Positions 19,382 to 31,855 of a stretch of DNA of 64,000 bases are shown here, piece by piece. The stretch's first letter is position 1, and each line of letters begins with the position of its first letter. The DNA is from Vitrella brassicaformis (Eukaryota > Sar > Vitrellaceae), in NCBI GenBank assembly GCA_001179505.1, contig CDMY01000279.1:3445-67444 (forward strand), read 5' to 3'. Below the pieces are notes generated by a model. The model was not told the DNA's origin. It made no database searches and saw only the letters and a program-made list of their open reading frames with translations. The translations under genes and the position numbers were made by a program.

Positions 19382-21484
19382 TCAGTTGCCGCCCTGCTGG
19401 GGTGGTTGCGGCAGCCAAACGACGATACATGTGATGTCTGCTCACACACACATCCCCATACACACAGAGAGAGAATAAATGGGCCAGGTGTCGAGGTGCG
19501 CACAGCGTGATGTGGCGTACCGTCGACGACATTCTCCTCTTCCGCAACCCACCGCCGCCACGCCTCATACGCCAGCTGCTCTGCACAACACACACACACA
19601 CACACACACACACAGGCATCAGGACAGGTGAGCCACACACGCCAGGCGACCCCAGCCAGCTCACCGGTGGCCTCTTGTACGCCTTTCCGCGCCTTCTTGG
19701 CGATGACGTCGATGGCCTCCTGGCTCGAAATGAACTCCCACACCCCGTCACTGCACACCGTGAAGAACTGGTGGCTCGAATCTAGAGACACCTCACTGCA
19801 TCCACCACAGCACACACACCAAACCATTACGGCTCTTTGTTGCATTGCATTGCATGGCGTGGGTCTGGCTGGCGACTCACGTGACGTCAGGGTCGGGGAT
19901 GACGCCCACGCTGCTCCCAACTGTGTCCCCAATGGCCCGTGACATTGCCAGACCTGATGGATGGTATACACAGACACAGACACATACCATGGCATGGCGC
20001 CCATGTTTTGGTCGGCTGGCTGGCTGGCTGGCTCTGCTGACCCACCCCACCTACCAGGGTACATTTTGCCCTTGACAAACACTCTGTGGGGTATGTCGCC
20101 GTCCAGACGACGCACCTCACCACCTGCACCCATCCCATCAATGGCACACATGCATAGGCGATGGCCAGCATGGCACGGCCTGTGTGGTGCAGTGTGTGAC
20201 GCACCCACCTGACGAGACTATCCTTTTCTTCTCATCCTCCCGCGTCGGCTTGTGGTCCTGCGTCAGGTTCTGCGCCACTAACTTCTTGCCTGACACACAG
20301 GAGAGAGCGGCGGGTGTGTATTCCAATGTTGCCTCAGTGTGTGTGTGTGTGCGTGGTCGTGTTGTTTGTTACTGTTGTTGGTCTTGACGCCGAGGACGGC
20401 CCTCGAGTCGCCCACGTGAGCCACGTACAGCTTGTTGTCCTTGTGGATGACCACAGTGCCCGTCGTGCCGCTCAGCGCACAGTCGAAGCCGTCCGGCTGG
20501 TTGGCACGCTGCTCCAAGGCTATATGCACCTGATGAATGAGGAAGACGCATACCGATCGACACACACATGGGTGTACTGTCCGCCGTCTCTCTCTCTCTC
20601 TCTCTCTCTCTCTTTTCTCTCTCTGTGTGTGTGTTTGTGTGTGCGTATGTGTGTGTGTGTACCTTTCTGAATGCTGTCTTGAGGCACTGTCCGGGGTTGT
20701 CGTTGAAGAGTGGGTCGGAGAGGAGGATCCGCGGCAGGTTGTGATGCACAAAACCACTCACGTCATGGCCAGACGGACCTGTGAATCCAATCCACATACA
20801 ACACACACGCAGCTGTACAGATGAGCACGAAGGCGCTGTGACTGCTGTGCGTGGCAGGGGGGCGCACCATGGCCATCGAACACACCATACATACCCCAAT
20901 CATCGACCCTGCAACAAGCAAGCCGAGCAAGTCCACTGACTGACTCATCAGAACTGCTCTGCTCTGCAGGAAGGGGCAGGCAGTCAGGCCCGAGTGCACG
21001 TACCTGAGTATGAAGAAGTCATCCTGGTTGGGGCTCTCAGGCTTCAGCCCCTTCTTGCACGCGTAACCGATGCCGACCTCCGCCAACGTCTTGGCATTCA
21101 ATGCATCGCCACACACCTCCATCTGCTTGTTCTGGACACACACACAGCCAGCCACAAAGGGACGCCTTCGTCACGCGCCTCCCTCCCTCCCCTCCTCCCT
21201 CCCTCTTAGCTTACGTCGAATCCTCTCTGTTGCTCTGTGGCCGGGCTCCCAAACACGCTCGCCCTTCTGCCCTCCCCACTGCTGGACGGCGGCAGCAGGG
21301 CGAAAATGCTGCTGTCGACACTGACATCGCCAATGGTGCCCCGCTCCCTCTCCTCTTCCCTGTCGTCGCCCCCGGGCACCGATGGCTCGGCGTGGCTGAC
21401 CGACAGCCGCCGGCGGGCGGGGCGGTGGTGGGTCCCGTTGTTGGCCACAGTAGGCTGCTTGTTGGCGCTGGGAGTGCAGCCCAT
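19382..21484 (-). CDS. PP2C-type protein serine/threonine phosphatase, probably N-myristoylated
   Basis: Begins MGCTPSANK: Gly2 and Cys3 form a likely myristoylation plus palmitoylation signal for membrane attachment. A Ser-rich disordered stretch follows, with donor GTAAGC after RGFD. Exons on the minus strand then give the PP2C motifs in order: PNQDDFFIL; VFDGHGPSGHDVSGF with the metal-binding DGHG; LSGTTGTVVIH; KLYVAHVGDSRAVLG; LTQDHKPTREDEKKRI; GLAMSRAIGDT-type region; FFTVCSDGVWEFIS; and a last exon DDITCIVVWLPQPPQQGGN ending at a TGA (19382-19384). It is therefore a complete Mn/Mg-dependent phosphatase. Introns contain (TG)n on the sense strand. It lies head to head with the cation channel gene; a functional link is only possible. 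Confidence 0.92.
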
Positions 21485-21614
21485 CGAACAAAATGATCAA
21501 AGGAGAGTAAAATAATGAGGAGATTTTGCCGCCTCTGCTTGTTCCGGGTCCGAGGTGCGACTTCCTTCAGCTCGCAATTCCCCCCCTCTCCCCCCCAGTC
21601 TCCCTCCCAAGGAG
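21485..21614. promoter_or_regulatory. 130-bp divergent promoter region (PP2C / cation channel)
   Basis: The two start codons are 130 bases apart in opposite directions. AT-rich next to the PP2C start (AAAATGATC, AAAATAATGAGG) and C-rich next to the channel start. Shared promoter inferred. Confidence 0.55.
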
Positions 21615-24600
21615 ATGCCGCCACGTGGTCGGTTGCAGCGTCCTGCAAAGAAGCGTACGCCCCTGGTGCACACGCTCACCATCGACAAGAATCGCAGATC
21701 CACTGTCGGCAGCAAGCGGAGCACTCACACATCGGTCCCTGCTGATTTCGGCAGTGCAAGGAACCTCCGATGGCTGGTTGAGAGCGGCAGAGGGGCGAAG
21801 GGGCGGCATTCAACTCGTCAGCTAGGACCAGAGGCGCCTCTCTGGGTGGATGTGGTGTTTGGGGCGCTGGTTGTGGTCAACTCCATTCTTATCGGCGCGG
21901 AGACCGACCTTAATAGAGAGTGAGCCCCGCTCGCTGCTCTGAGTCGAAATCTGTGTCTGTCTCGTGTGTGCTCTCTACCTACCTATGCAGTCGTCGTGCG
22001 GATGTGTCGTCGGCTCCCGTCTGGTATGCGGTTGAGAGCACCTTCCTGGCCGCCTTCTGGCTGGAGGCCATCATACGCCTCGCGTGGGGACGGAAGGGCT
22101 ACTTCAGAGATGCATGGAACAGTGAGAACTCACATAAGATCGATATCGATTGCAGATTTATTGTTATCTCTCTGCTGCTTGGTCAGTGTTTGACCTTGTG
22201 CTGGTGTCTCTGTCATCTGTACACACGTGGGTAATCCATGCCTGAATGCATCAGCCCTCTCATCTCGCCAGCCACGAGTCCGCTTTGTACCCTTTGTCTC
22301 ACTCAGGTGGTCACCCCGATGGCCCTTAACGTCCAGCAGAACGCCCTGTCGTGGATCGTGGTGCTCAGAGCGTTGCGGCTCTTGCGGATCGCCCGTATTC
22401 TGCGAGTGCTGCGCTTCACGAAGGAGCTGTGGCTGCTGCTGAGGGGCTTCACAGGCTCACTCCGGACGGTCTTTTGGACGTGCCTGCTGGGCGTAATTGT
22501 CATATACACATTCGCTATAGTGTATGGTGGGCGGCAGGAGCAGAGACAGATGCCATTCATCCATAGTGGTTCTGAGATTGTCTGTCGTTGCCTGTCAGGC
22601 TGACTGAGTTTGTGTATGATTTCAACGCACTCGAAAGGAACCCTGAGCTGTTTGACCATTGGGGCACTGTGCTGCGGTCAATGTGAGTGATGAGTCATTT
22701 GCACGTGGATGTTCACAGAGGGCAGCGTTTGAGGCACCTGTCCTGTCACGTGCACGTGTGTGCAGGTTTTCGCTGTTTGTGTTGATGACGCTCGAGTGGT
22801 CAGAGATGGCTTGCGACCTCATGCAGGAGCTGCCGTGGGTGTGGGTCATCCTTCTCGTCTACCTCGCAATATCGTCCTTCGCAATACTCAACCTAGGTAC
22901 ACCGAATGACTGACTCATGGCTGATGTACCTGATTGTGTGTGTGTGGCTGGGTAATCAGTTGTGGGCGTGATATGCGAGTCGACTCTCTCTGGCGTCAGG
23001 TGAGACCAGCAGCGGCCGCGGACACACTCATTTGGTGCCGTGTGTGCATTGATTCAGCTTGTACAAGAGGAAGAGCGTGCCCGTGAGGAGGCCCAGCAGC
23101 CTGTGCTCGAGGCGGGACTGCGAGAACTGTCCAGACTCATGGACACTGACGTATGTATGCGGACCTGACAATGGGAACCAACGAGCACAGACACACATTT
23201 GACCCACAGACGCTTTGTGTCTCGTCTCTCTCCCGGACAGGACGATGGCTGGCTGACTAAAGAGGAGCTGCGCAACGGCCTAAAGAGCAAGCTTGTAATC
23301 GCACGCAGAATTGTGCGGCATTGGTCGATCGCTCTGTGTGTCTGCTACCATTACTCTCATGCTGCAGGTGGTGAAGCGTCTCCGCAATTTGGCGGAGGGC
23401 ATGGATCCCGTGCAGCTCCTCTCCATACTCAACGCCGAATTCGACCAACGGTACCATACACACACAATCGCGTCAATGTACTCATTGCATGCGATCAAAA
23501 ATGTACGTCTTCCAGGCTCTCGTCTCCCGAATTTGTCAACAGCATCGTCAGAATGCTCTCAGAGGTACGTGCACACCGACGGAACACAGACGGACACGGC
23601 CAATGGGTGGGTCTGCAGGCCAAGAGCATGGGCCTGCTGCTGCTATTGACACACTCACGTGCCATCAAGCTAAGGATCCTGCACATCGAGAAGAGCATCG
23701 GCAAATTCGCAGAACACGTGACGCGAGACGTGAGTGAGCCAATGCGAACAAACACGTCATCTTTCTCCATGCGGAATGCAGCGACGCGCATTTGTTTGTC
23801 TGGTCAGCTTCTGCCCCACTTCGAGATGCCAATTGGCTTCTTCGAGGATACTTGGAGAGAAAACAAGCGCGCGTCTCACAGGCACTCAACCACTCGTGCG
23901 TCCCGGCAGCCGAGAGAAGGCCGGCGATCCGCTAGGCAGTCGGTGCAGGGAGAGGTATAGCCACCAGCACACATACACACACTACATTCCTGCCATTCCT
24001 GCTACTATCTGTCATGTCCAGAGAGCCGCTATGCCTGGGCCCCTGCAAAAGAAGAGGAAGACCAAAAAGCCGAGGAAAAGACACTTCGCTCAACGAACTG
24101 CGACACCGAAGGCCGCTCAGCCGAGAGACGAGTCCCCGCCACAGGCGGAATTTCTGCCTTGGACACTTCGGCGTGTGCGCTCTGACGACGTGTTCGTGGC
24201 GAGCTTCGAGCAGCCCGTGACGTCCGCTGATGAGCAACGAAAGGAAGAAAAACACGATCCACATGGAAAGATGCGGGCATTCGGACGAGCCAGCCTGCCT
24301 GACGTCCCAACGTTCGGCCTGCAAAAGAGCCTGTTCGAGACACAAGGAGGGCCCGCAGCGACAGTGACGCCTCTCCGGGCGCTGCACCGGCCACCAGCGC
24401 TGGATGACTCCAGCATCAGCGTCAGTGTGAGCAGCCAATCTCGCAGCCTCACGGTCATGACCCCTCAGCTGGGCAATGGGGGGCAGATGCTGGTACGGGA
24501 AGGCAAGACGGACAGCCGGCGATCCATCCCCTCCACGCCCACGCCACATCCGGAGATGCCTATGTCTCCAACTGCTTTATCCATGGTCACGATCCCTCGG

Positions 24601-26892
24601 TTCCAGTCGGCCACGTCACATAGGGCAGTCAGCAGACGAGAGAGAGACAGAGACGGCTCTGCGGGTGGGTCTCGGCGCGGGAGCTGGATACGGTGGGGGA
24701 TGGGGGAGGACGGCAGTGAGGGCAGCGGGAGACGAGGGCCTTTCTCACTCATGGGGTTCTTCCATCTCATGATGAGGCGTCGCGACTCTGCTTCGAGTGA
24801 AGGCGTCAGCGGGATGTTAAGACAGGCAATCTGCGTCCATTTGATGCCGGTGTGTATGTGTGTCGTGCCAGAGAAGTCTGTATCGGGGATCCAGCCGTGC
24901 AACAACAACCGACAAGTCCACAGACAAGTCTTACGTGCAGTGGAAGTCCATGCGTCGGCCTGAACTGGCGCTGAGGATCGCATTCTCCCCCAAGTTCGAC
25001 CTGTTCTTCGGGCTGCTCATCCTCCTCAATGCAAGTCTGTCAAGGAGGGGAGCCAAAGGAATGTGTGTATGGATGTCGCCCTGTGGTTTTGGTGGTTGTC
25101 GATCAGTTGTGATTGGCCTAGAGACGGACTACAATCCGCATAATGGCGGCGATCAATGGGGCTGGTACATCGGAGAGATGCTGTTCAACGTGAATTTCAT
25201 CATTGAGTTCGTGATCCGTTTCTCCGTCTACTCGTGGTACTACTTCCACGATCTCTCCAACACTTTCGACTTCTTGCTGGTGGTGAGCTGAGGCTGTGGA
25301 AGCGGCCGCCACCTCGTCTCATCCTGCCTGTCTCTCTCTGCGTGTCAGCTGATTGGTGCATTGGATGCATTTGTGCTGACCTGGGCGGTTGATGCCGATG
25401 CACTTCGCTTCTTCGGTGTGCTCAGGTAAAAGATCCGCTGAGATCTTTGCGAGAATGACATCTATGGCCCGTGTGCATCATCAGGGTGGTGCGTTTGCTG
25501 CGGCTGGCGCGTGTCATTCGTCTGTTCAAAATATTCAAGGAGCTGTGGCTGCTGCTCGCCGGATTGAAGACGGCCATGCGCACACTGCTGTGGCTCAGCA
25601 TCATGCTCGTGCTCATCCTGTACTTCGCTGCTGTCTTCCTCACCATATTTGTCGGTGAGACACCACACACAGATGAACACAGAGAAATGTCGGTGTGTGC
25701 GTGTCTGGCAATGCGGTTCAGGCAAGGAGGACTCGTACGATGACGAGATTGAGGATCGAGACGAGCTGTGGGGCACCATTCCTCGGTCGATGTTCACCCT
25801 CTTCGGTATCATGACACTCGACGAGTGGCCCAGAATCGCACGAGACATCATTCATCTGCAGCCCTGGGTGAGCGAGTGGGCTAACAGATATTGATAGACA
25901 GCGTCAGCAAGTGCCCTCCCCTTCTGCAGCTGTCGCCGTTCTTCCCCCTGTACATCATGGTCACATCTTTCGGCATCATGAACGTCGTCATTGGCGTAAG
26001 AACTGCACACAGGAGGAGGCACAAATGCGTCCCTATCTGGATGCCTGCAGGTTATATGTGAGAACTGTCTGTCGCTCGTCAAGGAGCAGAATGAGCAGCT
26101 TGCCGACAACGAGTCCGAGAGACAGCTGCGGCTGCGAGAGGCACTGCAGCTGCTGTTCAGCAGACTCGATGAAGATGTATGCATATGTAGCATGGGATGG
26201 GCATCAAAGAGACCCTTTGTGCTGTACGTGTGTGTGCAGAGTGATGGACTGGTGACGTATGCCGACCTGATCCATTGCAAAGACGACCTGGCGGTGACCT
26301 TACCACACAGACCCACCCACGTACATTCACACATTTTTCTGACCTCACAGACGCTGGATTTGATCAAGCTGAGCGACTCCACCTTCCGTGAGCTGCAGGA
26401 GCTCTTTCGCATCATGACGGGCCAGGAGAGAGACGACAGGGAAAACGAGACCATCACCGTTCACGAATTCACCAGCGCCTTCTTGCGAATGAAGGATCAC
26501 AGCCTCAGCTCGCTGGACTTGCTGACTCTTCTCGGCGGCTCGCGAGATGTCAAGGCCATCATGAGCAAAGTGGTAGACACGAGACATGCACACACCAGAA
26601 GGAAAACAGACAAAAACTCCTTCTACAGGAGAGGAAGCTGGAGCGGCTTGCGAAGTGCCTGTCGCTCTATCCGACGTTCCGTGAGGCCCTCAAGGGGGAG
26701 ATCAGTGCGCTGGCGACGAGGGAACGACATGAGAAAGAGCTCTTTCTCTCGAGCCAGCTGTCGTCCGACCAGCCAGCGTATTTCATAATCCACGACGACG
26801 AGAACGCACCCATGGGCGGCTTCTTCCCCGCACCACATACACACGCACCGCCAGCCGCCGCTGACGATGACCTCCCAACGACGCCCCAGTAG
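21615..26892 (+). CDS. Two-repeat voltage-gated cation channel with EF-hand after each repeat
   Basis: Starts MPPRGRLQRPAKK. Repeat I: S1 (WVDVVFGALVVVNSILIGAE), S2, S3, an S4 with Arg at every third position (LRALRLLRIARILRVLRF), a pore helix and filter LMTLEWSEMACDL, and S6 ending LNLVVGVICE. An EF-hand loop (DTDDDGWLTKEE) and a long linker follow. Repeat II: S1 near 24990, S4 (LRVVRLLRLARVIRLF), filter GIMTLDEWPRIARD, and S6 ending MNVVIGVICE. A second EF-hand loop follows (DEDSDGLVTYAD). The acidic TLEW/TLDEW filters resemble those of Na/Ca-selective channels such as NaChBac and CatSper rather than K channels. The last exon ends DDLPTTPQ-stop at 26892. About 20 short introns. It probably carries Ca or Na in flagellar or cell-surface membranes; the localisation is inference. 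Confidence 0.88.
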
Positions 26893-26934
26893 CGCGCCAC
26901 ACAAGCTGTGAATCGTCGCTCGTCCGCCCCGCAG

Positions 26935-27791
26935 ATGGCCAACCCAGCTGCTGTCCTTTTGCTGAGCCAGTACTTCGCGGAAAAGAGGCGCCAGCGGGAG
27001 ATAGAGAAAGAGACGGAAATGGGCGGGCTGTCCATGTCCAGACGGGTGTCTTGTGTGACTCCTGCGTCGAGGCGCGGCAGCTCACGCTTTGAGGCGTCAA
27101 GGAGGAGCTCGCGTGTGTCTGTCAGGGGCACGGCCAGCCGTCGATCAATCTCATCAGCGAGAGTGCCCACAACGCCCTCCAGCAGATCGGTAAGTAGACT
27201 GGCCAGCGACAGAGTGGGAGACATATCTTTTCCATTCATCGCAGGACATTAACGGTGTCATGCGGCCCATCACGTGCCGCCCCGTGGTCTCTCTCTTCTC
27301 CTCACAAACATCGACCCTCCCGATACCGACGCTGCCGCTTCCCCCAATGCTGGCTGACAGCGACCAGGCCTCCCCGTCGATGGCCGACCTGCCAAAACCT
27401 GAGAGTCCCCATCAAGGCTGGACGGGGGAGATGAGCACATACACGCCGATGAGGAGACTGACCACCAGCAAGGCAACCAGCAAAGGTGCGCACACACAGG
27501 GAAAGAATACCTATGGGGCCTTGATGTGTGTGTGTTGTGGATGGATCGTCAGAGGCGTCCCGCGTGTCGAGTAGAAAGAGACTGTCGTTTGTAGACCACC
27601 CCGCGGTGACTGACACCGACGGCAGCATGTCCGTGTCACCCACGCCCAGCGTGGCCGCCGTACCCATCCGGCAGAGGCAGTTTGGACGTGTGTCGTGGTC
27701 GCCCTCCCTCCATGTAGAAGAGCATCCCACTACGCAGCCGGTTAGGTTGGCTGACACAGTAGCCGACAAACATGACGAGAGCATCCAGTAG
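26935..27791 (+). CDS. Basic Ser/Arg/Pro-rich protein, or extra 3' exons of the channel gene
   Basis: An ATG at 26935 opens a frame spliced as 26935-27191 (donor GTAAGT), an exon beginning GACATTAAC near 27245, and a third from about 27553 to the TAG at 27789. The product is low complexity and basic (EKRRQREIEKETEMGG, SRRSSRVSVRGTASRR), with no domain recognised. It starts only 43 bases after the channel stop. I could not splice it in frame to the channel, yet its composition is like the channel's own linker, so it may be an alternative channel C-terminus. Confidence 0.4.
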
Positions 27792-28086
27792 AACGAGCAA
27801 ATCGTTGCGCTGTAGTGCATGTCCGACCGACGGCGTGTGTTTGACTATGTTGTGACGTTGATTTCTTTGCTCAGCCGGAGCTCCATGACGGACAATTTGT
27901 TTGTTAACGAAGGATAGTTGCGTTCGTCAGGTTAAAGTACATTGCGTGCTCATTATATATCCATTTATTCGTTCATTCATCACCGATATAATTCAAAGTC
28001 TATATACCCCCACGCACAGACCGCCCACGTCCATCAGAACAACACGATACACACCGGCTCCCTCCCTCCCTCCCCCTGCCCCCACG
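27792..28086. other. Convergent intergenic region
   Basis: No gene seen. AT-rich around 27895-28010 compared with its surroundings, ending in a (CCCT)n-like tract near 28060-28080. Probably 3' UTRs. Confidence 0.6.
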
Positions 28087-28659
28087 TCACGCACTCATCT
28101 TCTCCAGGACCTTGACAGTCCTGTTGGGCGTCCACAGGTGCGCATTCTCCAGATCTATCGCCTCCCGATGTGCCATTGGCGTGGAGAAGTCGCCCGCATT
28201 GCTGAGCGTGCCCGTCCCCGCTCTCGGTGTGTACATGACCGTCCGCTCCTCGGCGGCGTGTGCAGGTGGCAGAGAGGGCGGGAAGGGCGGGCCGCCGGAT
28301 GGGCCCTGCAGGGTGGCTGCCGTTGTCGACGTGGTGTTGTTGGTCTTGTTGAGGTCCCGCTGGCTCACTGGCCGTGACTGGAAATCGGGGAAGCGGCCGG
28401 CATTGGATGGAGGGGGGAGGGTGCATGTGTTGGGCGGTACACGCAGCGGACGAAACTCCTCACCCTGAATGAACCAGGCCAACAGAGAGAAATCTATCCA
28501 TCCACCCGGCGTGTCGGCTGGTCTTTTCTCTCTTACCACGTCAAGGGCTATGTTGGCACACGAGCACGACGACACCAGGCTCATGACGCCGCTAACTACT
28601 CCATCAGCCATCTGCTGCACATCCCGCAGCACCTCCATCCGATCTGCCGCGTTCCCCAT
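28087..28659 (-). CDS. Small protein of unknown function starting MGN
   Basis: Two exons. The first runs down from the ATG at 28659 (MGNAADRMEVLRDVQQMADG, ending ANIALDV). An intron with donor GTAAGAG and acceptor TTCATTCAG follows, of a length that keeps the frame open, so an unspliced reading is also possible. The second exon starts GEEFRPLRVPPNTC and ends KVLEKMSA-stop. The Gly2 context could allow myristoylation. The N-terminal part looks helical; the rest is Pro/Thr-rich and probably disordered. It lies head to head with BBS1 (157 bp apart), so a ciliary role is conceivable but unsupported by sequence. Confidence 0.6.
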   Translation of the reverse strand: MGNAADRMEVLRDVQQMADGVVSGVMSLVSSCSCANIALDVVREKRPADTPGGWIDFSLLAWFIQGEEFRPLRVPPNTCTLPPPSNAGRFPDFQSRPVSQRDLNKTNNTTSTTAATLQGPSGGPPFPPSLPPAHAAEERTVMYTPRAGTGTLSNAGDFSTPMAHREAIDLENAHLWTPNRTVKVLEKMSA

Positions 28660-28816
28660 CACCTCAACGGACAGGCTTCAAATGTGGTGTAAATCGACAA
28701 CATGAGAGCGTGCCCTCCATCTCTGCAAAGCGAGGATGGCGTTGTGATGAGTGCGATCTTTGCGATCTGCGAGCCCAGAAAGAAAGGCGAACCGACAGGG
28801 GAAGAAGCGGCTGACG
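28660..28816. promoter_or_regulatory. 157-bp divergent promoter region (MGN protein / BBS1)
   Basis: The start codons of two opposite genes lie 157 bases apart. No RFX-type X-box (the usual ciliary promoter element in animals) was evident by eye. Confidence 0.55.
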
Positions 28817-31800
28817 ATGATCTCTGTCGGCTCGGGCGCCACCGCCCCTGACCCGTTGCCGCCTCTCGAGGAGGCGATAGCGAAGGAGAGGGACGATGCT
28901 GCCTCACCTGCTGCCGCTGGTGGTGGCGGTGGTGAGAGGTCGGGTACGCAGGACTACCAGCAGCGCAAGTCTGGTCCGTGGCTGCATGCCTGGCATGACC
29001 CGGTGGCCGGCATGGTCTGCTTCTCACAGGTCAGAACGTACAACAGACACATACATGTATCCATGAGAGGATGGCGCATTTGATTTGTGTGGATTTATTG
29101 TTGTTTGTGTCTGTCTGTCTGTCTGTCAGCACATGTGTGTGGCTGATCTGCACGGGGACGGGGACCACCGGCTGGTGCTCGTCGACAGGAAGAAACGGAT
29201 CCGCATATACCGAGGTGGGCACCATCACACACACAGCCACACACATGCCTCATCTCATCTGTTGTGAGATGGTGTTTGTTGCGATGCGTGTGCAGGTACG
29301 AGCATCCAGTGGGAGCAGCGGCTGCTGGAGCCTCCTGTGGCTGTCCAGTGCTTCTACCATGACACCGCCACACCACGTACCACCACACCACACACACCCT
29401 GGGGATGCATCATTCTCCCTTCCTCCCTTCCTCTCTGTTTGGTGCAGCGATCCCGACTTTGGTGGTGGCTGCGGGTCACCAGCTGTTCATCTACCGGCAT
29501 CTGCAGCCGTACATGAAGTTCGCACTGCCCCCACTGCCCATCGACGAGCGCGAGAAGGACACCTGGAACCGTTTAGAGGGCTTACCTGAGGGAGAGGGCG
29601 TCGAGGAGGCATTTAACCAGCTCATGAAGTTGCGGTGAGCTCTTTGTGTGTGTGTGTGATGGAGAGAGGGGAGGGAGGGATGGAGGGAGGGAGGTGCCAC
29701 ATGCACTTTCTCTCCATTTGTGTGTGTGTGTTGTGTCAGTGAGGCTGGCGTGCAGTTGAGCCGTCGGTCGATGGACCTTCTGGCAGTAGACGATGTGGCG
29801 CAGAGGGCCAAGACGGCGGAGGAGCACAAGGGTGTGCCGCTGGTCCAGCTGCCCGCCATCTCATGCATGGAGGTCTGCGTGCCCCTGGGAGGGAGGGTGT
29901 CAGGTGTCTGCGCGTGTGCATATGTGTGTGTGGTTGCAGACGCTGCGCCAGAACATAGACCAGCCGACGGGCGTGTCAGTAGTGGTTGTGGCTGCCGAGG
30001 CGTTCTCGCACAAGGGCATCATATTCATACTCAACCCACATGTCGACAAAATACTGCGCAAGGTGGGTGGGTGACAGAACCAGGACCCCCAAGCCATCCA
30101 CAACACACCCAAGTACGTTTCCTCCTCCCTCCCCCCCTCTCTCTCTCTCTCTCTCTGTCTGTGTGTGTGTGTGTCTGTGTGTAGGTGGAGCTTGACGGCA
30201 CGCCTGCCTTTGTGCACTGCCTGGGTCTGTATGACGTCGAGTACCGCCTCACCGTCGCCACGCGAGACGGCACCGTCCACACCATCAAAAACGGAGCGGT
30301 GAGTCAGTCCGTGAGCAGCCAACATGCAGACGACAGACGCCTGACTCTATGTGATTGCTGGTGTGGCTGTGGCTGGGGGTTTATGTGTGCCCGCAGTTGT
30401 TGGGCAGTGCGGTGGAGCTGGAGACGCCGTGCTGCGGGCTGGTGCGGCTAGACAAGTTCATCTTTGTGGGCTGCATGGACAGCGTCATACACGTATACCA
30501 CTTCAAGGTCAGTCTGTCTGTCTGTCTGTCTGCACACACCCTCGTGTGTGTCTGTGTGTGTGGCCATCTGTCCGCCTGTGTGTGTGTGTGTGTGCGTGTG
30601 CAGGGCAAGAAGAGCCACTCGATCCATCTGCCGTGCCCCCTGACCACTCTCACCGGCCTGTCGCTGCCCAGACTGCGCGTGCAGCGGGCCCTTCTCGTCA
30701 CCCTCAACGACGGTAGGCACACACACGCACACACAAATGGGTGGATAGATGGATGGGCACATGGCACTCTCTGTCTGTCTGTCTGTCTGTCTGTGTGCAG
30801 GTCAGGTGCGTCTGTACGGCAACAACGGCAAGGACCTCCTCCACAGCTTCTCCCTCCTCAACGACGACATCGTCACCGGCGCCCTCTTCGGCCAATACGG
30901 CCGGGAGGAGGGCGCCCTCGTCCTCTCGTGCAAGTCGGGGGCCATCCTGGTACGCAGCCCCATCCCCCAGACACACAACACACAGCCGCATCTAAGCCTC
31001 TCTGCCTGCGTCTTGATTGATCAGGTGAAGATCCTCTCACGCACCAGCACCTTAGAGCCGGCGCGGAGCGGGTCGTCGCTGTCCGATGGAGAGGAGGCCA
31101 CCGGCGGGCCCGTGCCGGCCGAGCAGGACGTGCCTCTGAACATCCCCAAGAAGACGCGGCTGTACGTCGAGCAGATGGACCGGGAGCGGCAGAGTGCCGT
31201 CCACATGCACAGGACATTCCAAAGGGACCTCTGCAGACTCAGGCTCAAAACAGGTCTGTCGGTGTGGGATGGACACGCAGAGAGAGGCTGGGCGGTCTGT
31301 GCATGGGTCTGTGTCTGTGTCGTGTGTGGTGCTGTCCGTGCAGCCCGGGCGTATGTGAGTAATCTGGTGGACATGGGCCAGAGCCCCACGAGTGTGCCGT
31401 CGACCAGCGGGGCCGGGGAGGCCCACCTATCGCTCACCGCTGACGTTATCGGACTCACCGGGCCGCACTTCGACGTCCAGCTGAGGATTCACAATGCAGG
31501 TACGAAACAGACCGGCCGGAAAAAGATGCACCCACAGCCTAATCCTCTCTCTCTCTCTGTGTGTGTGTCAGGTTCCCACGCTCTGTCCAACGTGTGTGTG
31601 ATGTGTGTGTCGAGCCCGCCCGGCCTCTACGCCCTCACCCCCGCCATGGCCCCCCTCCCCCTACTGCTGCCACAACACACATCCGTCCACACCATTCGGG
31701 CGCAGGAGCAGCCACCGGAGGGCGGTGGGGCTCCCACTGGTGCGGGCCAGGTGCGGTGTTTCGTCGTGAGGATGGCGGTGGAGGGGCGGGGTCACCAGGC

Positions 31801-31855
31801 CGCCCGGCCGCTGACGACGGTGTATGTGCAGATGCCGATTAGTGAGGGTGGGTAG
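28817..31855 (+). CDS. BBS1: BBS1, BBSome subunit (Bardet-Biedl syndrome 1 protein)
   Basis: Starts at the ATG MISVGSG; placed exons include 28817-29029, 29130-29214 and one from 29296, with others continuing to a TAG at 31853. Conserved BBS1 blocks appear in order: WLHAWHDPVAGM; CVADLHGDGDHRLVLVD; HQLFIYRHLQPYMKFALP; VDDVAQRAKTAEEHKG; VDKILRKVELDG; YDVEYRLTVATRDGTVH; LVTLNDGQVRLYGNNGK; ALFGQYGREEGALVLSCKSG; VPLNIPKKTRLYVEQMDRER; MHRTFQRDLCRLRLKTARAY; and the end VYVQMPISEGG. These give the N-terminal beta-propeller and the C-terminal gamma-adaptin-ear-like part. BBS1 is a core subunit of the BBSome, which moves membrane proteins in and out of cilia with ARL6 and IFT. Full length by comparison with other BBS1 proteins. 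Introns are full of (TG)n and (TCTG)n. Confidence 0.95.

Noticed and set aside
21615-26892. Channel as a standard two-pore channel (TPC)
   Set aside because: The acidic TLEW/TLDEW filters and EF-hands after each repeat do not fit the usual TPC pattern, so I kept a neutral name.
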